DNA of 50,645 bases. It comes from a bacterium. GTDB lineage: Bacteria > UBA6262 > WVXT01. Below are positions 32,620 through 40,920 of the stretch, piece by piece. The translations under genes and the position numbers were made by a program. The notes beneath the pieces were generated by a model, which was given only the letters and a program-made list of their open reading frames with translations, made no database searches and was not told the origin of the DNA. Location of the stretch: assembly GCA_035530055.1 (NCBI GenBank), contig DATKVN010000008.1, positions 1 to 50,645 of the forward strand. Direction: 5' to 3'. Every line of letters begins with the position of its first letter. Position 1 is the stretch's first letter.

Positions 32620-33561
32620 ATGCGTTGTCTGGTTACTGGTTGTGCTGGATTTATTGGTTCTCATCTGGCTGAGAAGTTGATTCAATCCGGCTTTGAGGTT
32701 GTGGGAATAGACTCCTTTACAGATTACTACGACCGAAGAATTAAGGAAACTAATGTGCAAGGCCTGTTGAAATCGTCCAATTTCACTCTTATAAGAGAAG
32801 ACCTTTTGGCTATAGATTTAGATAAGTTGTTGGAAGGGGTCGATTATATTTTCCACCATGCTGCCCAGCCAGGAGTTCTCGCCAGTTGGGGAAGGCGTTT
32901 TGAAACCTATTTAAATAACAACGTTCTGGCTACACAGAGATTACTGGAGTCAGCAAAGAAAATCTCTCTGAAATCGTTTATTTTCGCCTCGTCTTCCTCT
33001 GTTTATGGAGATTGTGAGTTACCGATGAGGGAAGATAGATTGCTTTTACCAGTCTCTCCTTATGGTGTCTCCAAGTTGGCCTGTGAAAGTTTGTGTTATT
33101 CATATTGGAAAAACTTTGGAGTTCCTGTTGTATCCTTGAGATATTTTACTGTCTACGGACCACGCCAGAGACCAGATATGGCTTTCCATAAGTTTATCAG
33201 AGCAATGTTGAAGGGAGAAGTGATTACCATCTACGGCGATGGAAACCAGACTCGAGATTTCACCTATATCGAGGATGCTGTGAATTCCAATATTTTGGTG
33301 ATGGAAAAAGCTTGCACAGGCGAAATTTTTAACATTGGGGGTGGCAGTTATATCTCTGTAAATGGCGCGATCAAATTATTGGAGGAAATTATTGAAAAAA
33401 AGGCCCAAATTAAATACACAGAAAAGAGGAAAGGAGATATGCGGGCGACTTGGGCAGACATAAAAAAGGCAAAGAAGATGTTAGGGTATAATCCCAGATT
33501 TAATTTGAAAGAAGGTCTAATTAAAGAAATAGAATGGATTAAAGGGGTAATGGTTAAATAG
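32620..33561 (+). CDS. NAD-dependent sugar-nucleotide epimerase/dehydratase (UDP-glucuronate 4-epimerase-like)
   Basis: ATG 32620 is chosen because GGAGG at 32611 precedes it and the NAD-binding motif starts at once ('MRCLVTGCAGFIGSHLAEKL'); a longer frame from 32542 would read through the repeat. The 313-residue extended SDR has 'GIDSFTDYYDRRIKE', typical of UDP-glucuronate 4-epimerases. It has YxxxK in 'SPYGVSK', 'SLRYFTVYGPRQRPDMA' and 'IYGDGNQTRDFTYI'. UDP-glucose 4-epimerase or UDP-glucuronate decarboxylase activity is not excluded. A terminator-like hairpin lies just upstream. Confidence 0.83.
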   Translation: MRCLVTGCAGFIGSHLAEKLIQSGFEVVGIDSFTDYYDRRIKETNVQGLLKSSNFTLIREDLLAIDLDKLLEGVDYIFHHAAQPGVLASWGRRFETYLNNNVLATQRLLESAKKISLKSFIFASSSSVYGDCELPMREDRLLLPVSPYGVSKLACESLCYSYWKNFGVPVVSLRYFTVYGPRQRPDMAFHKFIRAMLKGEVITIYGDGNQTRDFTYIEDAVNSNILVMEKACTGEIFNIGGGSYISVNGAIKLLEEIIEKKAQIKYTEKRKGDMRATWADIKKAKKMLGYNPRFNLKEGLIKEIEWIKGVMVK

Positions 33562-34713
33562 ATGAGAAAGTATAAAGTGGCGACAATTATTACAAAACTG
33601 GAACTGGGAGGAGCCCAAGAGATCGCTATTTACACTACCGAAAACCTTAATCGAGACAGATATAACCCTATTTTAATCTCTGGCTGTGGGGAGATTCTGG
33701 ATGGTGAAGTCAAAAGTAATCCCAGGATAAAGTCATTTTTTATTCCCCAACTGATTCGGATGCTGAATCCTATAAAAGATGCGATTACCTTAATGAAGAT
33801 ATGGAGGCTTTTAAAGTCAGAAAAGGTCGACTTAGTACATACCCACTCCTCCAAGGCGGGAATTCTTGGCCGGTGGGCAGCCCATTTTGCTGGCGTGCCT
33901 CAGATTTTCCACACATACCACGGTTTTGGGTTTAATGAGTATCAGAAGTGGTGGATAAGAAAAGCTTTTATCTGGGTAGAGAGAGTAACTGCCTGGATTA
34001 CTGACAAATTAATCGTAGTATCTTCCGAAAATGTGAAAAAAGGCCTGGCTAATAGGATTGGGAAGAAAAGACAATATGAGGTGGTACATTGCGCTACAAA
34101 TATTAAAGCATTTTCTGAAATAAAAATCGACTTTGACCAAAAAAAGAGAGAATTCGGAATTAACTCTGGAAGTCCTGTAGTGGCAATGATTGCCTGTTTC
34201 AAGCCTCAAAAGGCTCCTCAAGATTTCATTTTTCTTGCCCATCGTGTCAGCCAGGTTTTACCATCCACAAGGTTTCTTTTGGTGGGAGATGGGGAGTTAA
34301 GGCCTGAAGTGGAAGAATTGATCAGGAGGTTCAAACTGAAAGAAAAAGTTATTTTGACTGGCTGGCGACGCGATGTCCCGGAGATTATGCAGATTATTGA
34401 TGTTTTGGTGCTTACTTCCCTGTGGGAGGGTCTTCCTATTGTGTTTGCTGAAGCTATGGCTTCTGGAAAGCCTGTTGTAGCCACAGCTGTGGACGGCGCT
34501 AAAGAAGCAATTATTGAGGGAGTAAATGGATTTTTGGTCGAGCCTCACAATATAGAAAAATTTGCTGAGAGGGTAATTAAGTTGCTTAGAGATCGGAATT
34601 TGGCTCAGAGAATGGGTAGGGAAGGCAAGAAAAGGGTCTATCCTACTTTTGATCTCACTCACATGTTGAACAGGATAGAAGCCCTCTACGAAAAATCACT
34701 TGTTGAATTTTGA
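33562..34713 (+). CDS. GT4-family glycosyltransferase
   Basis: The 383-residue GT-B protein begins 'TIITKLELGGAQEIAIYT', with the glycine loop at about residues 16-18. It contains 'VHTHSSKAGILGRWAA', a pattern common in N-acetylgalactosaminyl-diphosphoundecaprenyl glucuronosyltransferase-like enzymes. The donor domain has EX7E at Glu289 and Glu297 ('WEGLPIVFAEAMASGKP'). The similarity to second-step enzymes acting on lipid-linked HexNAc fits the nearby WecA-like initiator, but the donor is not established. It starts directly after the epimerase stop and closes the polysaccharide locus. Confidence 0.86.
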   Translation: MRKYKVATIITKLELGGAQEIAIYTTENLNRDRYNPILISGCGEILDGEVKSNPRIKSFFIPQLIRMLNPIKDAITLMKIWRLLKSEKVDLVHTHSSKAGILGRWAAHFAGVPQIFHTYHGFGFNEYQKWWIRKAFIWVERVTAWITDKLIVVSSENVKKGLANRIGKKRQYEVVHCATNIKAFSEIKIDFDQKKREFGINSGSPVVAMIACFKPQKAPQDFIFLAHRVSQVLPSTRFLLVGDGELRPEVEELIRRFKLKEKVILTGWRRDVPEIMQIIDVLVLTSLWEGLPIVFAEAMASGKPVVATAVDGAKEAIIEGVNGFLVEPHNIEKFAERVIKLLRDRNLAQRMGREGKKRVYPTFDLTHMLNRIEALYEKSLVEF

Positions 34714-34724
34714 GGAGATTAATT

Positions 34725-36020
34725 ATGGGTAAGACTATCTCTGAAAAAATTATTACCTCCCGTTTGGGAAGAGAAGTAACTGCAGGGGATATTGTGATTG
34801 TGCCGGTAGACCTCTGTATGGTGCAGGATGGCACAGGTCCCCTCGCTATTAAGCAGTTAAGAAAATTAAAAAGAGGTGGAACTTTAAGCGGCCCAGGTAA
34901 AGTGGTTGACTGCGGAATTTTTGCTCCAGAGAAAACGATTATCTTTCTCGACCACGCTGTTCCTTCTCCGCGCAAAGAACTTTCCAATGTCCAAAGAGAG
35001 TTACGAGATTTTGCAAGAGAAACCAAGGTAAATTTCTCGGAAATAGGGGAGGGAATTTCTCATCAGAGACTGGTGGAAAGCTTTGTGAATCCCGGCGATA
35101 TTGTTATTGGTGCCGATTCTCATACCTGCACTTCTGGGGCTTTAGCTGCCTTTGCTACCGGAATGGGCTCTACGGATGTGGCTGTAGTGATGGCTACAGG
35201 AAAGACCTGGCTTAAGGTTCCCCTGACTTTCTTGATTAATGTAGAAGGAGACTTTCCCAAAGGTGTCTGTGCTAAGGATTTGATTCTGTACATTATTGGT
35301 ATGCTGAGAGCTGATGGAGCAACTTACAGAGCTTTAGAATTTGCCGGGAAAGCGGTGGAAAAGATGTCCATCTCCGGAAGGCTCACTCTTTGCAATATGG
35401 CCGTAGAAGCAGGAGCTAAGACTGGACTTGTTGCTTCGGATAGTTTGACCAGAGCCTACCTCAAGGAGAGGGATCGGGAGGATGGATATAGAGAAATCAA
35501 GGCAGATAAGGATGCGAAATACGAAAGAGTTTTTGAAATCGATGCCTCAAAATTGGAACCAATGCTTGCCTGTCCTGAGACCCCGGACAATGTTAAACCA
35601 ATTTCTCAAATAAAGGCTAAAAACGTCAGAATTGACCAGGTTTTTATTGGTACCTGCACCAATGGACGAATAGAGGATTTGCGCCTGGTGGCAGAGATAT
35701 TGAAAGGACGAAGATGTGCTCCGGGAACAAGGTTACTCATTGCTCCAGCTTCCCGCCAGGTTTACCTGCAGGCAGTGAAAGAAGGAATTTTTGAGATACT
35801 TATTGGAGCTGGGGCTACTATCTTAAACCCGGGTTGCGGACCCTGCGTGGGGTTGCAGGGAGGAATTTTGGCTGATAACGATAAATGCCTGTCCACAGCG
35901 AACCGCAATTTTAAAGGCAGAATGGGTAACCCCAATTCCCAGATATACCTTTCTTCTCCGGCTACAGCTGCCTGGACAGCAGTAAAGGGAAAGATAAGTG
36001 ACCCCAGGGAAACAACGTAA
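34725..36020 (+). CDS. Aconitase/3-isopropylmalate dehydratase family, large subunit (LeuC-like)
   Basis: ATG 34725 is preferred (GAGGAG about 8 bases upstream). The 431-residue protein has the three [4Fe-4S] ligands of the family: Cys311 in 'GTCTNGR', and Cys371 and Cys374 in 'NPGCGPCVG'. It also has 'GADSHTCTSGALAAFATGMG' near residue 125. Size matches the archaeal-type LeuC/HacA group with a separate small subunit (36034). It could dehydrate isopropylmalate, homocitrate or citrate. The next dehydrogenase is an isocitrate dehydrogenase rather than LeuB, which points to a citrate/isocitrate role (inferred). Confidence 0.85.
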   Translation: MGKTISEKIITSRLGREVTAGDIVIVPVDLCMVQDGTGPLAIKQLRKLKRGGTLSGPGKVVDCGIFAPEKTIIFLDHAVPSPRKELSNVQRELRDFARETKVNFSEIGEGISHQRLVESFVNPGDIVIGADSHTCTSGALAAFATGMGSTDVAVVMATGKTWLKVPLTFLINVEGDFPKGVCAKDLILYIIGMLRADGATYRALEFAGKAVEKMSISGRLTLCNMAVEAGAKTGLVASDSLTRAYLKERDREDGYREIKADKDAKYERVFEIDASKLEPMLACPETPDNVKPISQIKAKNVRIDQVFIGTCTNGRIEDLRLVAEILKGRRCAPGTRLLIAPASRQVYLQAVKEGIFEILIGAGATILNPGCGPCVGLQGGILADNDKCLSTANRNFKGRMGNPNSQIYLSSPATAAWTAVKGKISDPRETT

Positions 36021-36033
36021 AAAGGAGAAAAGA

Positions 36034-36531
36034 ATGATTATTAAAGGCAAAGTACATAAGTTTGGGGATAACATCAGCACAGATTTGATTGCACCTGGGA
36101 GATATTTCCATTTAAGGAACAATTTGCCAGAGCTGGCTAAACATACACTGGAAGACGCCAATCACGGATTTATAAAGAAAGTAAAATCAGGAGATTTCAT
36201 TGTGGCAGGGAAGAACTTTGGTATGGGTTCATCCCGGGAGCATGCTCCCGCAATAATCAAACTGTGTGGCGTAAAGGCAATTTTAGCCAAGTCTTTTGCC
36301 AGAATATTCTTCCGCAATGCAATCAATATTGGACTGCCTGTTCTGGAATGTGAAACTGAGAAGATTGCTCGGGGAGATGAATTGGAAATCGATTTAGCTA
36401 AAGGTATAATAAAAAATAGAAAGAAGGGACTGGAACTAATATTCCGTCCGCTTCCTAAGGTAATGGTTAACATTTTGCGCGATGGCGGATTGGTGGAACA
36501 TATCCGGAAACACGGTAGTTTTCAACTATAA
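36034..36531 (+). CDS. Aconitase/3-isopropylmalate dehydratase family, small subunit (LeuD-like)
   Basis: ATG 36034 follows AAGGAGA by about 6 bases. The 165-residue swivel-domain protein has 'NISTDLIAPGRYF' at the start and 'GKNFGMGSSREHAPAIIK' (about residues 59-76), with the Ser-Ser-Arg residues that contact the substrate carboxylate. The specificity loop reads 'GRYFHLRNN'; in the family this loop decides between isopropylmalate, homocitrate and citrate, and I cannot assign it from memory. It pairs with the large subunit 13 bases upstream. Confidence 0.85.
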   Translation: MIIKGKVHKFGDNISTDLIAPGRYFHLRNNLPELAKHTLEDANHGFIKKVKSGDFIVAGKNFGMGSSREHAPAIIKLCGVKAILAKSFARIFFRNAINIGLPVLECETEKIARGDELEIDLAKGIIKNRKKGLELIFRPLPKVMVNILRDGGLVEHIRKHGSFQL

Positions 36532-36545
36532 AGACTGTCTCATAA

Positions 36546-36661
36546 TGTAGCTGCAGAGCGAAGCTCTGCATGTAGGGGTGGCACTCAGTGGCCACCCGAA
36601 TGCAGGGACGGCACAGAGTCCGTCCCCTACGGAGAAGCAAAGCTTGCGCTTTGCTGCTACA
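36546..36661. repeat. Nested palindromic repeat: a GTAGGGG-type element inside a type C element
   Basis: The outer stem TGTAGC (36546-36551) / GCTACA (36656-36661) and its arms GCAGAGC-gaa-GCTCTGC and AGCAAAGC-ttgc-GCTTTGCT match the element at 32516. Between the arms lies a second complete palindrome, GTAGGGG (36572-36578) / CCCCTAC (36624-36630). This encloses GGGTGGC/GCCACCC and GGGACGG/CCGTCCC hairpins. The block fills the gap between leuD-like and idh genes. Confidence 0.8.
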
Positions 36662-36681
36662 ACAGATAAAAGGGGGCGATT

Positions 36682-37740
36682 ATGTATAAAGTTACCTTAA
36701 TTCCTGGTGATGGTGTGGGGCCGGAAGTGGTCGATGCTGCTCGAAAATGTATTGAGGCCACAGGGGTAAAGATTAATTGGGAAAAAGTCGATGCCGGAGC
36801 CGATATTATGGATAAGTATGGAACGCCTTTACCTGATAAGGTAATCGATTCCATAAAGAAAAATAGGATTGCCTTGAAAGGTCCGGTCACTACACCTGTA
36901 GGCATAGGGTTTCGCAGCGTTAATGTTGCCCTGCGTCAGAAACTTGACCTCTACGCTTGCCTCCGTCCCTGTAAGTGGTATCCTGGCGTGAGGTCACGGT
37001 ATGAAGGGGTCGATTTAATAGTGGTCAGAGAGAATACGGAAGATGTATATTCAGGAATAGAATTTGAAGAGGGAAAGCCTGAGACCAGTGAACTCATTAA
37101 TTTTATTTACACTTCCACGAATGTGAAGATTTCTGATGATTCTGGAATAAGTATCAAGCCAATTTCCCGACACGCTTCAGAACGGATTATTCGTTTTGCA
37201 TTCGACTATGCGAGGAAGAATAACCGAAAAAAGGTCACCGGGATACATAAAGCCAATATAATGAAATATTCAGATGGAATATTTGTGAAAGTATTCCACG
37301 AAGTCGCCCGCGATTATCCGGACATCCAGGCTGAAGATAAAATCGTGGATAATATGTGTATGCAATTAGTGCAAAAGCCTGCACTTTACGATGTACTCGT
37401 CCTGCCTAATCTCTATGGGGATATAATCTCCGATTTATGCGCAGGATTGGTGGGAGGGCTTGGTTTAGCTCCCGGAGCAAATATTGGTGAGGAAATTGCT
37501 GTTTTCGAGGCAACTCACGGTAGTGCGCCGAAGTATAAGGGAAAGAACAAAGTAAATCCCACGGCTATGATTCTATCGGGGGTATTGATGTTAAGGCATT
37601 TGGGAGAGGAAGAAAAGGCAGAGAGGTTGGAGAATGCTGTGGCTCGAATAATTGCTAAAGGAGAGACAGTTACCTATGATTTGGGAGGAACTGCTACAAC
37701 TTCCCAGATGGCTAAAGCAATCATCAAAAATTTAAAATGA
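36682..37740 (+). CDS. icd: Isocitrate dehydrogenase (isocitrate/isopropylmalate dehydrogenase family), NADP-type residues
   Basis: The 352-residue protein has Ser79 and Asn81 in 'RSVNVALRQKLDLY' and 'RENTEDVYSGIE' (residues 116-127), the isocitrate-type active site. Isopropylmalate dehydrogenases have a 'RELTGGIYFG' type motif instead. In the coenzyme loop 'HGSAPKYKGKNKVNP', Lys284 and Tyr285 match the NADP-binding Lys344/Tyr345 of the E. coli enzyme, where NAD-dependent enzymes usually carry Asp-Ile. It should make 2-oxoglutarate and NADPH. It follows leuC/leuD-like genes and precedes the glutamate synthase block. It is shorter than the E. coli protein. Confidence 0.85.
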   Translation: MYKVTLIPGDGVGPEVVDAARKCIEATGVKINWEKVDAGADIMDKYGTPLPDKVIDSIKKNRIALKGPVTTPVGIGFRSVNVALRQKLDLYACLRPCKWYPGVRSRYEGVDLIVVRENTEDVYSGIEFEEGKPETSELINFIYTSTNVKISDDSGISIKPISRHASERIIRFAFDYARKNNRKKVTGIHKANIMKYSDGIFVKVFHEVARDYPDIQAEDKIVDNMCMQLVQKPALYDVLVLPNLYGDIISDLCAGLVGGLGLAPGANIGEEIAVFEATHGSAPKYKGKNKVNPTAMILSGVLMLRHLGEEEKAERLENAVARIIAKGETVTYDLGGTATTSQMAKAIIKNLK

Positions 37741-37815
37741 GACTGTGGAAGAAGTTTCCATCTCCAACCCGGGACAGGCTCGGTGAAAAATCTCAAGTTG
37801 TGGAAGGAGAAAATC

Positions 37816-38256
37816 TTGGAACGCACATTAGTAATTATTAAGCCAGATGCATTCTCTAAGAAAATAGTAGGAAAAGTCATTACCACATTTGAACAGAAGA
37901 ATTTCAAAATTGTTGCCTTCAAAATGGTCCTTATTAGTCGGGAAAAGGCAGAGGAGTTTTATCAAGAACATAAAGGAAAGGAATTTTATGAGCCTTTAGT
38001 CAATTTTATGTCATCCAATCCCTGTCTGGTGATGGTTTTGGAGGGAGAGAACGCAACTCAGAAGATTCGAGATATTGCCGGCAATACAGACCCTCAAAAA
38101 GCAGAAGAGAAAACCTTGAGGAGGCTCTACGCTCAAGATAACCGTCACAACATCCTCCATGCAGCAGATTCACTGAAATCAGCAGAGAGGGAGGTTAAGT
38201 TCTTCTTTTCTGAAAACGAAATACACCACTGGGAAGAAAAAATATACAAAAAATAA
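37816..38256 (+). CDS. ndk: Nucleoside diphosphate kinase
   Basis: TTG 37816 is chosen: AGGAG (37805-37809) lies 6 bases upstream and the product then begins 'MERTLVIIKPDAFSKK', the standard NDK start. At 146 residues the length is normal. The phosphorylated histidine is His115 in 'HNILHAADS', where most NDKs have 'HGSDS'; the Gly-Ser to Ala-Ala change next to the active histidine is unusual. The enzyme equilibrates nucleoside tri- and diphosphates. Its place between idh and the glutamate synthase genes has no obvious metabolic reason. Confidence 0.9.
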   Translation: MERTLVIIKPDAFSKKIVGKVITTFEQKNFKIVAFKMVLISREKAEEFYQEHKGKEFYEPLVNFMSSNPCLVMVLEGENATQKIRDIAGNTDPQKAEEKTLRRLYAQDNRHNILHAADSLKSAEREVKFFFSENEIHHWEEKIYKK

Positions 38257-38276
38257 GCCAGAAAGATTTTGGTCGC

Positions 38277-38337
38277 GTAGGGGCGACCTTTATGGTCGCC
38301 CAGGGGTTTATCCCCGTAAAAATTACGCCCATAAAGC
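38277..38337. repeat. Composite partial copy of the type A repeat
   Basis: GTAG (38277-38280) is followed by hairpin GGGCGACC (38281-38288) / GGTCGCCC (38294-38301). GGGG-tttat-CCCC (38303-38315) comes next, and then a segment identical to type A copy 1 (GTAAaaaTTAC and GCCCATAAAG). The right arm and outer stem TACACTAC are missing. An extra hairpin arm thus replaces the left part and the right end is lost. Confidence 0.7.
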
Positions 38338-38377
38338 AGCCATCAGCAAAAAATAGAGTTGACCCCATTTTTTACAA

Positions 38378-39223
38378 ATGTATAAAATTTTAAAGAAGCA
38401 AAATTTGGCTCCTTCTATAAAAGAATTTCTGATATCTTCGCCGGAGATTGCCCGAAAAGCTCAGCCAGGACAGTTCGTAGTGGTGAGGATTGATGAAAAA
38501 GGAGAAAGGATTCCGTTAACTATTGCAGATTATGAAAGAGATAAAGGAACCATAACTATCGTAATTCAGGAAGCAGGAAAGAGTACTTGTCAGTTGGGAA
38601 GGCTAAATTCAGGCGATACCCTCTCTGATGTTATTGGACCTTTAGGCAGACCCACCCATATGGAAAAGGCAGGCACAGTAGTTTGTGTAGGTGGAGGCGT
38701 GGGAATACCGCCCGTCTATCCTGTAGCGCGGGGCTTCAGGGAAATCGGGAACAAGATAATATCGATTATCGGTGCGCGCACTAAGGAACTGGTGATCTGG
38801 GAAGATAAGATAGCCTCTGTCTCGGACGAAGTTTACATTACTACTGATGATGGTTCTTATGGCCGGAAAGGTTTTGTATCCGATGAATTGCAAAGGTTGA
38901 TTAAAGGAAAGAAGGAATTTGCTTTGGTCTTTGCCGTGGGGCCCACTCTTATGATGCGTGCTGTTTCTGAAGTGACCAGACCACATAAATTGAGGACTAT
39001 AGTGAGTCTCAATCCCATAATGGTTGATGCTACCGGAATGTGCGGTGCTTGCCGAGTTTCGGTAGGGGGCAAGACAAAATTCGTTTGTGTGGACGGTCCG
39101 GATTTCGATGGTCACCAGGTAGATTTTGACCAACTCCTCAGTCGTCAGAGAATTTACCTACCAGAGGAAAAGAAAGCTCTCCAATGCTATGATGCGGCCC
39201 ACAAACATGGTAGAATAGAATGA
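38378..39223 (+). CDS. Ferredoxin-NADP+ reductase-like subunit (glutamate synthase beta-like partner; NfnA/SfnA type)
   Basis: The 281-residue protein has an FNR-like FAD domain (about 1-95, 'RIPLTIADYE'), an NAD(P) domain starting 'VVCVGGGVGIPPVYPVAR' near residue 105, and a C-terminal [2Fe-2S]-type motif 'GMCGACRVSVGG' with a later cysteine in 'FVCVDGPDFDGH'. The pattern is that of dihydroorotate-dehydrogenase electron-transfer/NfnA subunits. It overlaps the GltA-like gene by 4 bases, the usual arrangement for this pair. The complex may be an NADPH-dependent glutamate synthase or an electron-bifurcating NADH-ferredoxin:NADP oxidoreductase; sequence does not decide. No clear Shine-Dalgarno site is visible. 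Confidence 0.83.
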   Translation: MYKILKKQNLAPSIKEFLISSPEIARKAQPGQFVVVRIDEKGERIPLTIADYERDKGTITIVIQEAGKSTCQLGRLNSGDTLSDVIGPLGRPTHMEKAGTVVCVGGGVGIPPVYPVARGFREIGNKIISIIGARTKELVIWEDKIASVSDEVYITTDDGSYGRKGFVSDELQRLIKGKKEFALVFAVGPTLMMRAVSEVTRPHKLRTIVSLNPIMVDATGMCGACRVSVGGKTKFVCVDGPDFDGHQVDFDQLLSRQRIYLPEEKKALQCYDAAHKHGRIE

Positions 39224-40623
39224 AAATTGTTCCTAAAAAAGTAAAAATGCCACGTCAAAAACCCAAAGTCAGGGTGACGAATTTTAATGAGGTGGCTTTG
39301 GGCTATACAAAAGAGCAGGCACAACAGGAATCCAGAAGGTGTCTCCAGTGCAAGAAGGCTCCCTGCATCAAGGGCTGTCCAGTGGAAATCGATATTCCCA
39401 GCTTTATTGCTAAGATTGTCAAAAAGGATTACCGGGGAGCCATCCACAAGATTAAGGAGGCTAACCTTTTGCCGGGTATGTGTGGGAGAGTATGTCCCCA
39501 GGAGGGGCTTTGCGAAAAGGCCTGTACTTTAGGTAAAAAGTACGAGCCTGTCGCCATTGGACGCCTGGAGCGTTTTGCCGCTGATTGGGAAATCAAGAAG
39601 GGAAACCCGGAAAGCTCACCACTCCCGTCTTCCACTGGAAAACGCGTGGCAGTCATTGGCTCTGGTCCTGGCAGCTTATCCTGTGCCGGCGATTTAATCA
39701 GGTTGGGACATAGTGTGACCATTTTCGAAGCATTACATAAACCAGGTGGCGTTCTGGTCTACGGGATTCCAGAATTTCGTTTACCTAAAGCTATTGTGGA
39801 AAGGGAAGTAAAGTACATTAGCTCCCTGGGGGTGGAAGTAAAAACTGGCCATGTGATTGGCAAGATTTATACTCTCGATGAACTTTTCTCCCAGGGTTAT
39901 GATGCTATTTTCATTGGAATTGGGGCTGGTTTGCCCAAGTTTATGGACATTCCCGGAGAAAACCTCAATGGGGTCTATTCAGCCAACGAATTTTTAACCA
40001 GAACCAACATGATGAAGGCATACTTATTTCCCCAGTACGATACTCCCGTAAAAATTGGGAAAAGGGTTGCAGTAATAGGAGGGGGAAACGTGGCAATGGA
40101 CGCCTCGCGGGTAGCCTTAAGGTTAGGAGCTCAAAAGGTTTACAATATTTACCGCCGTTCCCCACAGGAGATGCCTGCGCGGGCGGAAGAAGTGCAAAAT
40201 GCCAAAGATGAGGGAGTAGAATTTAAATTTTTGACCAATCCAGTGCGGATTCTTGGCAATAAAGAGGATTGGGTTACTGGAATTGAATGTATAAGGATGG
40301 AACTGGGGGAGCCTGATGAGTCTGGACGCCGCCGGCCAGTACCGATTAAGGGTTCTGAATTCACCATAAAGGTTGATATAGTAGTAATGGCTATCGGCGC
40401 TGGTGCCAACCCTCTGCTTCCCTCTGCTACCCCGGATTTGAAATTAAACAAACGGGGCTATATTGTTATAGATGAGGCCAGTGGAAAGACCTCAAAAGAA
40501 GGTGTCTGGGCTGGAGGGGATATCGTTAGTGGTGCAGCCACGGTGATTTCCGCTATGGCTTCTGGTAGGAGGAGTGCCAAAGCAATCCATCAATATCTAA
40601 TGGCCTCCCATAGAAGCACGTGA
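39220..40623 (+). CDS. gltA: NADPH-dependent glutamate synthase small-subunit-like protein (GltA/NfnB)
   Basis: The 467-residue protein starts with a double [4Fe-4S] region ('RCLQCKKAPCIKGCPVEIDIP' region about residues 37-57; 'CGRVCPQEGLCEKAC' about 88-102). An FAD site 'VIGSGPGSLSCAGDL' (about residues 145-159) and an NADPH site 'VIGGGNVAMDASRVALRLGA' near residue 287 follow. The FAD loop usually reads GSGPAGL; here Ala-Gly is Gly-Ser. It ends in 'VWAGGDIVSGAATVISAM', the second FAD contact. It works with the FNR-like subunit upstream. Next to isocitrate dehydrogenase it suggests glutamate formation from 2-oxoglutarate; NfnAB bifurcation is the alternative. Confidence 0.86.
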   Translation: MKIVPKKVKMPRQKPKVRVTNFNEVALGYTKEQAQQESRRCLQCKKAPCIKGCPVEIDIPSFIAKIVKKDYRGAIHKIKEANLLPGMCGRVCPQEGLCEKACTLGKKYEPVAIGRLERFAADWEIKKGNPESSPLPSSTGKRVAVIGSGPGSLSCAGDLIRLGHSVTIFEALHKPGGVLVYGIPEFRLPKAIVEREVKYISSLGVEVKTGHVIGKIYTLDELFSQGYDAIFIGIGAGLPKFMDIPGENLNGVYSANEFLTRTNMMKAYLFPQYDTPVKIGKRVAVIGGGNVAMDASRVALRLGAQKVYNIYRRSPQEMPARAEEVQNAKDEGVEFKFLTNPVRILGNKEDWVTGIECIRMELGEPDESGRRRPVPIKGSEFTIKVDIVVMAIGAGANPLLPSATPDLKLNKRGYIVIDEASGKTSKEGVWAGGDIVSGAATVISAMASGRRSAKAIHQYLMASHRST

Positions 40624-40629
40624 TTTTTC

Positions 40630-40658
40630 TTGACAAACCCATTTTTAACTTGTAATAT
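40630..40658 (+). promoter_or_regulatory. Sigma70-type promoter of the rpmF-plsX-fab operon
   Basis: TTGACA (40630-40635) and TAATAT (40653-40658) are 17 bases apart, with TG directly before the -10 element. The start would be near 40665, about 25 bases ahead of the rpmF ATG. Confidence 0.7.
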
Positions 40659-40689
40659 TAAAGATTATTGTTTAGGACAGGAAAATATT

Positions 40690-40905
40690 ATGGCTAATCC
40701 CAAGAGAAGACATTCTGTTTCCAGACGAGATAAACGAAGAGCCAACTGGAAACTACATATCCCCACTCTATCTGTTTGCCCGATGTGTAAGGAATTTAAA
40801 CTTCCCCATTTTGCTTGCTTCAATTGTGGCTATTATAATGAAGAAAAGATAATTAAGACAAAAAAAGAGATAGAGGAAAAAAGGAAAAGAAAAAGGAAAA
40901 GTTAA
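40690..40905 (+). CDS. rpmF: 50S ribosomal protein L32
   Basis: ATG 40690 (AGGA about 8 bases upstream) starts 'MANPKRRHSVSRRDKRRANW', the conserved L32 N-terminus; a longer frame from 40630 would begin at the -35 box. The 71-residue protein has the zinc-binding pairs 'CPMCKEFKLPHFACFNCG' (region about residues 30-47) and a long Lys/Glu/Arg-rich tail. L32 sits in the 50S subunit near the exit region. Its place before plsX is a very common bacterial arrangement. Cys-plus and Cys-minus forms of L32 exist; this is the zinc-binding form. Confidence 0.95.
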   Translation: MANPKRRHSVSRRDKRRANWKLHIPTLSVCPMCKEFKLPHFACFNCGYYNEEKIIKTKKEIEEKRKRKRKS

Positions 40906-40920
40906 CCAGGGGTCTTATTT

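Noticed and set aside
36682-37740. Calling the dehydrogenase LeuB (3-isopropylmalate dehydrogenase) because leuC/leuD-like genes precede it
   Set aside because: The active-site segment is RENTEDVYSG and the Ser79/Asn81 and Lys284/Tyr285 positions are those of isocitrate dehydrogenases.
38348-38373. Possible promoter upstream of the FNR-like gene
   Set aside because: A TTGACC-like hexamer is present, but no -10 box at a suitable distance lies before the ATG at 38378.
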